Shown: positions 55,824-64,000 of the stretch, one piece after another | Numbering within the stretch: the stretch's first letter is position 1 | Layout of the letters: each line of letters begins with the position of its first letter | From: Canna indica | Taxonomy: Eukaryota; Streptophyta; Magnoliopsida; Zingiberales; Cannaceae | Length of the DNA: 64,000 nucleotides | Assembly (NCBI GenBank): GCA_034359265.1 | Contig: CP136891.1 | Span: forward strand, 60,488,001-60,552,000 | Direction: 5' to 3' | The notes under the pieces: generated by a model | What the model was told of the DNA's origin: nothing | Databases searched by the model: none | The model's input: the letters and a program-made list of their open reading frames with translations, nothing else | Program-made: the position numbers and the translations under genes

Positions 55824-58529
55824 TAGTGGTGGCAATTGGAATCGGTTAACCGAACCACAAAATCTAGTTTTGGGTAGGCAATTTGCGGTCCGATTTCGAT
55901 TTCGTTTAGTAAAATTCAAGAATCGTTTTAAACCGGATCAGTTTTGATTATCGGGTCACGGATAACCAGTTATAACGTTTCGGTTATCGATTATCCGCGG
56001 TTCACCGGTAGCTGAAACCTCGGCAAGTCATTTTGAAGATTGTAATAGAGTCTCATTGAGACAATTCCATCTCGTCCTCGAACCGATTGACTGCGCAATC
56101 CGTAGAAATCGCAGAGCTCGAAGAGACGATTCCATCTTTCAGTGAAGGTAACTCTCATTGCTTATTCATCATTTCCTCTTTCTTAAAAGGAATCATCTCC
56201 TTGTAGTTTTTCCCTTTTTCTTCTATAGAAAAGGAGATAGGTTTCTGTAGATCTGCAAATGTTGCAAACTTCTCTAAGCCACCTGAAAAGCTTTCTTATC
56301 CTCAGCAAGTTGGTATGCAGCCTTCTGATGATTCCTAATGAATGTTTTTTGTTTGGACTCCTACTCTACAATTTCTGGTTGAGGTACAAGATTTGTCTTT
56401 TTTGGATCTGTAGTTGTTGCTTGCACTGGGGTCATCTGGTCTCGTTATAGTACAGTTATAAAACCTGTAAGTTCTTCTCTTATGCTTTGTTAAATTTCTT
56501 AATTACCACAATCTGTAATGCACATTTATACTCGTGTAAGCTAAAACCTATAGTTAAGTAGCCTGACAAATAGCACACCTAGATGCATTGTCAACACATG
56601 AAACGAGGGTAGAAATGAGTGTTTGGTGTAGTCTGTAGTTATGGTTGCTCATTCACTATCATATGATTATTTTGTATGGTAACATTTGCAGCATGAGAAA
56701 TGATCTCTCAAAATATTGATATCCTTGTTAAGCAGATTCATGATATCATGGCAAAAATGTGAATTCTTATTTACTATGAATTGCTATTTTAGACTATTTA
56801 TCAATCTTTAGGATTTAGCAGCTTTACTCTAGTAAAACTGAAGCGTCAAGTGCATTTTTGGCACACTTTGTACATTTAAAATGTTAAATAGAAGATGCTA
56901 TAATCCATTTCACGTTGTACTGAATAAAACTATGAGCTAGTTGTGTAATTTCTTGCTGCATCCATTGTCAAACCTTTGTAGGATAATGTTCATTGACACT
57001 AATATCACCAGTTAATCCACTATTTGCTTTATAATCTGAAAACTACCATTTCATAACAATATATGAAGAAAATCTCGTGTTGCTATTGTTATCATTATCC
57101 TTTATCTCTGTTGTTGCAATTAATCCTACAATTGAAACAAAAACTTCCTTCATCCTACATTAATTCAGGGATGATTATTAATCCTACAATTGAAACTGAT
57201 CTTAAGAAGTACATCCGAAGCTTTTGTTCGAACCATGAGAGAATACTACCCAAAACTGTCAAGGTAAGAACACCTTGAGATTTTTCGTACTTGTTATGCT
57301 CTTACTCTGGAAGTCTTTCTCTTCTTGATTATTGTCTTGCTAGAGTGAATAAGAACATAATGTTGGTTATTCAAGACTGAAGTAGTAGTTTACTTAATGA
57401 AGTACCGTAACAATTCGACAAACAAATTTGTTTGGATACTCAAGTTTCTGCATTAAGATGGTCACTGCTGATATTCTTTAGTTTTTCTTAATATATTTAT
57501 GTAATATCTGTTATTCATCCGGCAATTATATGAATTGTTCCGCTGAGATACTTGGGGGTAAGCGATTCTTCATCCAAAGTGTTCCTTTTCTTTTCTTTCC
57601 ACTTTAAATGTGTTGTGTACTTATTAGATTACTGATGCAGGCTACTTGGTACTCCAAACGAAGACGTTGGCTTGGAGTAGGCAAATTATCCAATTGGCAT
57701 GAGTATCCTCAGTGGAAACCAAAGAGTCTGGCATCAGCTGTTCTTGGTCTTGATGCTGATGGTTTAGATCTGCTCTCAGTGAGTAGAGATAATAGTTATC
57801 CGTCCTTTGGCAATTTAACTTATTATTTCTTATACAACTTCTGTAAAATAAAGGGGTCAAATTTGAGCACACAAGTAAACTTATTAAGTGTTATCATACT
57901 GACCATATATCCAAATGTATTGAGCTAAATTTGATACTAATTAGCATGAATTAGTTTCTGTTAGAATATATTCTAGTATTGGTTTCTTTGGAGCATTTTT
58001 TAATCATTTACTTTTATGCTTGCAGAAGATGTTGTAGTACGAGCCATCAAAATGAATTTCAGCTAAGAAAGCTATGAACCACCCTTATTTCAATGATGTA
58101 AACAAGGCTTGTTATTGAGTTGTCAATTTGTTGTTTTGTATTATCTTTTGAAGTTTTCATGTTCAACAACTTGCTATTTACTGGTGGTATATTTTCAACT
58201 CATGTAATTCAATTTGCATCAACATATCCAGTAGAATGATTTTTGAAATTATTGTTGTAGTATATGTTGATGAACTTTGAATATTCCAATTTTTTTAATC
58301 GATTATCCGTTTACCAAACTGGTTAACTGGTTTGTAAACGGATAACCGGTTCTATTCGAACCGAATTAATTGATATGTTTCGGTTATCCGCGGATAATCG
58401 AGACCAAGCCGATTTCAGTTTCGGATACAAGATTTTGAAACCGAACGGTTTCGATTTCGATTAGCGGGTGTTTAGTTCGGTTTCGGTTAACCACAAAAAA
58501 TACGGTTAACCGAACTGTTGTCATCCCTA
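55824..58529. mobile_element. hAT-type element with CDKB2 fragment, copy 2
   Basis: Ends TAGTGGTGGCAA and TTGTCATCCCTA with the same 8-bp target duplication AACATGGA (55816-55823, 58530-58537) as copy 1. At 2706 bp it is about 90 bp longer, mainly because the region after 57778 is not deleted. The right subterminal repeat retains GGTTAACCGAACTG, lost in copy 1. Confidence 0.85.
57169..58118 (+). pseudogene. CDKB2: Captured CDKB2 fragment, copy 2
   Basis: Exons 57169-57263, 57641-57778 and 58026-58118. The second exon is better kept than in copy 1, reading LGLDADGLDLLS up to a good GTGAGT donor, though the 1-nt loss before GVGKLSNWHEYPQW is shared. The third exon has two stops (after KML and after the SK of EPSK) that copy 1 lacks. 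Thus both captures are dead by different lesions. Confidence 0.8.
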
Positions 58530-58969
58530 AACATGGACCTAGGGAATTCCTGGATCCATCTAGAAATTCCCAAATCCATAATTTTTTATTCAAAAATTCT
58601 TAGACCAACTATTATATTATGGTATAAAATTTCAGAGGCAAAAAATAGCTACTAGACCTTTTGATTATGAAATTTGAGAACATTTTTGATGGCCTTCTCA
58701 CAATCCCTGCAGAAGTATGATCCAAAATCGATGGCAAAGCAAGCCAAAAAAATACTTACTTGGGAGATAATAGGTCTGGATGCCAAAACCCTGAGGAAAG
58801 AGAAAGGGGGAAATTAATAACAATTAACGAAGTAGCGTGAAAAAATTAAGCAAAGGAAGTTCCTAAAGGATACCAGCTTAGTAACATCACCTGAAAGTTG
58901 AATTCAAACTTTTTCCAAATTGTACAACCTAATGAAAATTTAATTAAAATTCAGAAATAATATTCATAA

Positions 58970-59766
58970 ATATAAACAAATGAAATCAAATAAAAAAATT
59001 GATAGATATCACAAACCTTCGGATACCATATTTGGACAAAAATCGATATCCCTTGACTCCTGATGATCTTTCCATATCCTTTATCTCCCCAACCGACTCC
59101 CCACGAGTTTCTTACAATCCAAAAATCGGGATTATCCTTGGCGCCATAACCAACAATGGCTACAGCATGTTGTCCCTTTATTTTATCAGGTGACGTAGGT
59201 CCTCTATATATATCCTAAATTTTTTGCATAAAAAATATTAGTCATTTTTTATATTTTATTTTCATACTACTTTAAACAATTGTATTTACCTTTCTCAGCA
59301 TTGAAAATAGATTACAAAATTCCAAGACTCCCACAACTGGTCCTTCATCAGTTACAACTTTCATAATATCCTGATCTTTTATCTTATCATCTTTAAATTG
59401 TGGTTGAGATGCAAAAACCCTATCTCCTGGTGGCAACTAACATGAAAGCATATAAAAAATTATAAGATTAATTTAAATTAAATTGATTATCATTAACTAC
59501 TTTATCTATATATTATTTGTTTTTACCTTTTTCCACTTTTCTAATTTCTTTCCTACATACTGACAAAGATCCGTTGTACATAACCCATCCGTGGAAAGAG
59601 ACTTCTGAATTTTGTTGAATGAACTTTGTTTATACTGTCTCTTGGAATTCGCAACAACATTGTCAATTAAATATTGTCCAGACAACGATATTAGTTTCTT
59701 AACGTCACCCACCGACATATTATGTCGTGCTTCAACGACCGCAGCAACGGCAAGAACCCAACGCAC
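58970..59766 (-). pseudogene. Papain-like protease, catalytic Cys replaced, copy 2
   Basis: The first exon is open here: RWVLAVAAVVEARHNMSVGD then VKKLISLSGQYLID and STDGLCTTDLC, because the 1-nt insertion of copy 1 is absent. Arg (CGT, 59763-59761) again stands at the active-site Cys position. The second exon (~59455-59290) has VTDEGPVVGVLEF; the third has [11 protein letters not shown] and [13 protein letters not shown]. The gene is otherwise papain-like through the catalytic His and Asn. The propeptide is not seen. Confidence 0.75.
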
Positions 59767-60135
59767 ATCTAAACAAAAATAAATATATTAATGAACATCC
59801 ACAAATATTATAAATATTTCAATCTAAGTTTCTTATACTTATTGTCATTAGTTTTATAATTAATTTCATGGAGTTTAAATATCACAATATTTTCAAAATA
59901 GGGTTAGAATTTGTTGAAAAGAAAAGAAAACAAATGAAAACAAAAGAAATCAATGAGAAAATTGATGATACTTTATCGAAACAAACTTGGCTATATATTC
60001 ATAACAAACTAAGCTAAAATTAAGTTGCCAAGCTAAGGTAAAATTAAGATACCCGAGTCCTTCTAATGACGTAAAAGACTAAATCAAACAAACAAGAATT
60101 CTTTAACAATAGTGATTTATTGACTAGGTACAAAA

Positions 60136-60294
60136 CTAAGGTAGTCTTTGGTTTGATAGAATAGATGGGGAATAAAATACTATTTATGTACCACTTATTC
60201 CTTTATTTGGAATACTATTCACAATGAATTAGGAATACTTCCTTACCTCAACCCAAGGAATACTATTCCCCATCTATTCCTTATGACTTTTTTT
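60136..60294. repeat. Fold-back element, copy 2
   Basis: Same inverted AATAGATGGGGAATA arms as copy 1 (14285-14440). Confidence 0.5.
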
Positions 60295-60486
60295 AATACT
60301 ATCCTTCAATATTTATAATAGTACATAATAATATAAAAATTAAATTGTTGAATTAATTTCAAGCTCACAAAAGCATTGTTGCAAGCGAACGACGCAAACC
60401 ATTGACAAACTTGTACTTTCGTCGTTGTAGATGAACGACGTTGGGACACTTAGCAATCTTGTAATGGGGATTGTCTTAACAAAAAC

Positions 60487-63400
60487 ATGGCTCGCAAAAG
60501 AAGTGGTGAAGCGAGTGGTGTCACCCAAGTGACGACGACCATTCCGGAGGAAGCGTTGGTGGAAGACCAAATGCAAGCTCAATAAACAAAGCAGTCTCAT
60601 ACTCATCAAAGGTTAGATGAGATAGAAGCGGTGTTGACCACCCAACACGAGACAATTGTCGAACTCGAATCAGACATGGGCCAAATCGGCAAGCTGGCCG
60701 ATGCTCAAGACTCACTCGAGTCGAAGTTGGGAGGGCTTCAAGACAACACACATGAAATTGAAAGCAGTTAAGCATCTACAAAATGAAATTGCGGGACTCA
60801 GGTCGGCATTTTCATTACTAAATCGGGAGATACTCGGGAAGCGGCAACTATCGACAACGCGAGGCATTTTCATTACTAAGTTTTGGTGGCGGACCCAAGT
60901 ACCAAGACATTCAAAGGGGATAAATCAAGATCAATATATATTTGGGATGAACTAAAGCGGGAACTAAAGGCACAATTTTTCCCCAAGAATGTGGAGCTCA
61001 TTGCCCGACGGAAGCTGCGGCAACTCCGTCATAACAATTCGATTCGAGAGTATGTGAAAGAGTTCTCAACTATCATGCTAGATATCCCGAACATTGCTGA
61101 AAGTGATCAATTGTTCACCTTCCAAGAAGGCCTAAAGCCATGGGCACAACAAAAACTATTTAGGAGGAACGTTAAGACCTTAACGGAAGAAAAGATAGTT
61201 GCACAGCGACTCACTGACTACAACTCGAAAGAAAACCGAACAAAGGTGCCGCCCTACGAGCCGATAGTCATGAGACCCAACAAAGACAAGGAGATTGGCT
61301 CCTACAAGGGTAAAGAAATCATAGGCGATACTAGAAGAAGGGAATACCCTCCAAGGGAATATCCTCCAAGAGAGTACCCTCCAAGAGGGAACATGCCACG
61401 ATTCTCACCTTCGTGATTCTTGTGTGGAGGATCACACATGGTACGTGAGTGCCCGCAACGCCAAGTCCTGATTGTGGAGACCGTGGCAAAACCATGTCAT
61501 TGTTTCTATAAAGAAGGAAAAGGCCAAGTCTTCTTCAATTCCCAACGTGGGGCCTTCGGGGGACTACTCCGATGGAGATGAAGACACGAGAAGGCCAAAC
61601 ATGGGAGCAGTACGGCTGCTCAACGCACTCAAAACTCAAGTGGGGGGGGGGTGTGATGCCCCAAGGAGAAGGGTCCCAAAGCGATGCACGAGCTGATGTT
61701 CATCGACATTGAGCTCAATGGTAGGAATACCCGAGCAGTGGTGGACTCGGGCACAACCCATAACAACATTGCCAATGAAGAGGCAAGGCGACTGGGCTCA
61801 GGCTAGAGAAGAGCTCAAGTTAGGTGAAAGTCATGAACTTTGATTCCCAAGAAATAAACAGTGTGGCCACAGATGTTCTGTTGAAGGTGGGGAAGTGGAA
61901 AGGGCATACCATCATGATGGCAGTGTCCCTCAATGACTATCAAGTCATTCGAGTAATGGATTTCTTACAGACTGCAAAGGTGGTGCGAATGCTCTTCCTC
62001 GACCCCCTTTGCTTAATGGGAGAGGCAAACCCCTGCATCGTCCCGGTAGTGTACTCGGCATGCAAGTGAAGAAATGAATTCGGCGAGGCGAGCTCATGAT
62101 GGTGGCTGCAGTCAAGTTAGAAGACCAACTCGATGGGGCGGAGTGAGAACCCGCTGCAGTGGCTAGTGTACTCAAGGAGTTCGAGGGCGTGATGCCACCC
62201 AAACTACCCAAGACATTACCAACAAGAAGGGGGGTGTATCACAGAATCAAACTGGAACCGAGAAGACATGCAAGTGAAGAATGGAATTCGGCGAGGCGAG
62301 CTCACGATGGTGGCTGCAGTCAAGTTAGAAGACCAACTCGATGGGGCAGAGCGAGAACACGCTGCAATGGCTAGTGTACTCAAGGAGTTCGAGGGTGTGA
62401 TGCCACCCGAGCTACCCAAGACATTACCAACAAGAAGGGGGGTGGATCACGGAATCGAACTGGAACTGAGGACCAAGCCACCTTACCAACCTCCATATAG
62501 AATGCCACCGCTAAAGCTGGCAGAACTTCGAAAGCAACTGGACAAGCTACTTAGTGATGGATTGATTCGTAGCTCGAAAGCTCCCTTCGGAGCCTCGGTG
62601 TTGTTTCAGAAGAAGGACGATCTTTGCCTTTGAGTGGACTATCCGGCCTTGAAGAACAACATGACGGTGAAGAACAAATACCTCATTCCTCTCATCATGG
62701 ACTTGTTCGACCAACTTGGCCAAGCAAGGTACTTCTCAAATTGGACCTAAGATTAGGCTACTAGCAAGTGTGAATTGCATAGGGCGACGAAGGAAAGATC
62801 ACTTGTGTAACCCACTATGGAACTTTTGAATCCTTAGTGATGCCATTCGATCTTACAGATTATCCAGCAATCTTCAGCACCATAATGAACCAATTGTTCC
62901 ACAAGCACTTAGACAAGTTCAAATTCTCGAGGAGAACACCCTATTCGTGAAACGAGAAAGTGCTACTTTACCCAAGAAGAAATCAACTTTCTATGACACC
63001 GCGTTGGTGGCAGAAAAATCCTAATGAATAACACAAAAATTCGTGTTGTGGCGGAATGACAACCACCCACAAATGTCACTGAGCTTAGGTCATTCCTAGG
63101 CTTTGTGAACTACTATCGATGGTTCATTGCTGGGTATTCAAGGACAAGGCATGGTAGTGGTCTTAGCATTGCGTGGACGCGTTCGAGGGCCTGAAGCAGA
63201 CAATGATAGAGGACCCGTGCTCAAGCTTCCAACTATTGGAAGCCCTTCGAAGTCCACACTGATGCATCAGACTTCGCTATTGGAGGCATCCTCATGCAAG
63301 GACATCCGGTCGACTATGAGAGTCGTAAGTTGAACGACATAGAGTGACGATACCCCATACACGAAAAGGAGATGACAACAATAGTTCATTGTCTCTATGT

Positions 63401-63830
63401 TTGGAGGCACTATTTCCTTGCATTGCGCTTTATTGTGTAGACGAACAACATAGAGCTAACTTACTTCCAAACTTAGCTAATCTTGACATGACGTTGGAGT
63501 ACAAGTCGAGTCACTCCAACATTGTGGTGGATGCTTTGAGACACAAGGTTGAACGAGCTGCAGCCGTTCAAGGAGAAGCAGAGAGCAGAATGAGTCAAGC
63601 ACAATGCAACTTCCGTAGAACAATCAACATGGGCTTACTAAAGGACACCCAAGCAGAGGCACTCTTTAAGCTGATCAAGGATGGGAAGACAAGGAGATTT
63701 TGGATCCAAGATTTTGGGACCAAGGGAATCGACTGTAGGTACCTAGGGCAAATGACATGCGCAAAGACTTACACCAAATGCGACCGGTGATGGACTATCA
63801 AAGATCCTTTCAGCGGCTTCTTGCACGCAT
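60487..63830 (+). pseudogene. Ty3/gypsy gag to RNase H, copy 2
   Basis: Same element as 14634-17860 with a different set of lesions. Gag ATG is at 60487 but a TAA occurs at 60583. A ~175-bp deletion with a 17-nt filler lies at 60863-60879. Here the gag core is open through VAQRLTDYN (stop in copy 1), but the zinc knuckle has TGA at 61414-61416 in place of the first Cys codon region. The segment 61520-61625, missing in copy 1, encodes a Ser/Asp-rich linker. The protease DSGTTHN is near 61747, and the 208-bp tandem duplication lies at 62059-62474. RT and RNase H are broken as in copy 1. No LTR or integrase seen. Confidence 0.8.
62059..62474. repeat. 208-bp tandem duplication inside the gypsy copy 2
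   Basis: Units start with CATGCAAGTGAAGAA at 62059 and 62267. The first unit is more diverged than the second from the single unit in copy 1 (from 16300). Confidence 0.8.
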
Positions 63831-63847
63831 TGGCAATTTATCATCCG

Positions 63848-64000
63848 AGCAAGAAGTGGAGGAAGATGGCTTGGGAAGGACATCTCCTAACCGGTTGACT
63901 CCATGCTACTTGCTCATAGAGACGAGCGAAGCGCATAGCTTCAGTGAGGTCTATCGGATTGAGAGCTTCCACAATGACTTGAGGCAAGGTGGAGAGTGAG
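63848..64000 (-). mobile_element. Opposed gypsy gag segment, copy 2, cut by the window edge
   Basis: Minus strand shows the LPQ..VEALNPIDLTEAMRFAR gag block as in copy 1 (17880-18040). The remainder lies beyond 64000. Confidence 0.55.

Larger units (their letters stand above)
55573..58815 (-). pseudogene. Cystatin-like exons interrupted by the hAT element, copy 2
   Basis: Same blocks as copy 1 (9812-12965), including the in-frame TAA before ANACGF and the end codon at 55575-55573. The intron again holds the hAT element, 55824-58529. The stop is therefore older than the duplication. Confidence 0.45.
50881..64000 (+). repeat. Large direct duplication, copy 2 (runs off the window)
   Basis: Collinear with 5090-18033 starting at AGCTTTTTGTTAGC. 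The position difference grows from 45791 at the start to 45967 at the end through indels. The sequence left of 50881 differs from that left of 5090. Confidence 0.95.

Noticed and set aside
1..64000. A prokaryotic-type defence or biosynthetic system, tRNA or rRNA genes
   Set aside because: No cloverleaf, rRNA core or clustered enzyme genes seen; all strong signals are plant repeats or gene fragments.

Overview
This is a plant nuclear genome window: a repeat-dense, mostly AT-rich stretch with no clearly intact host gene. The eukaryotic plant call rests on Ty1/copia, Ty3/gypsy, LINE, hAT and CACTA elements, exon fragments with GT-AG borders, an endogenous badnavirus-like pararetrovirus, and captured pieces of plant genes (B2-type cyclin-dependent kinase, AP3/DEF-like MADS box, nicotinamidase-like, protein phosphatase 5, malectin-like receptor, papain-like protease). 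The AP3-like exons and the badnavirus suggest a non-grass monocot such as a yam; that is weak inference.

Layout. 1-5089: rearranged endogenous badnavirus-like element. An open reverse transcriptase frame on + is joined tail-to-tail to a minus-strand block carrying movement/coat region, ORF2, tRNA-Met primer site, TATA box and ORF1. 5090-18033: first copy of a large direct duplication; the second copy is 50881-64000 and runs off the window. Each copy holds, in the same order, a 129-nt exon-like block, a copia gag relic, a LINE relic, a broken papain-like/cystatin-like gene on minus whose intron is occupied by a 2.6-2.7 kb hAT-type element carrying CDKB2 exons (8-bp target duplications visible), and a decayed gypsy pol that meets a second gypsy gag in opposite orientation. 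18350-18740: LTR, primer site and gag start of that minus-strand gypsy. 19551-28170: an hAT transposase pseudogene split by a 6.75 kb hAT-like insertion, which itself holds a recombined copia fragment, a 495 bp hAT-type MITE and about 3 kb of very AT-rich DNA. 28884-29642: open frame of 168-bp tandem repeats. 30300-30950: candidate mitochondrial insert. 31190-39165: tandem repeats, including an ~800-bp tandem pair whose second unit is split by a 6159-bp CACTA element (32677-38835) carrying fragments of at least three host genes. 39893-40690: a second CACTA-like end and transposase relic. 41195-42265: gypsy RNase H/integrase fragment abutting a frameshifted malectin-like first exon (42280-42726). 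43300-47834: full-length copia element with 5-bp target duplications. 47840-50880: AT-rich sequence with two weak exon candidates.

The genes do not form a pathway. What the window shows is a history of nested insertion: transposons capturing exons, elements inside elements, an ancestral locus duplicated after one capture element had inserted, and breakpoints repaired with short templated filler. No tRNA, rRNA, CRISPR array or prokaryotic-type system was seen. All element and gene identities were made by eye from motifs; none was searched against a database.
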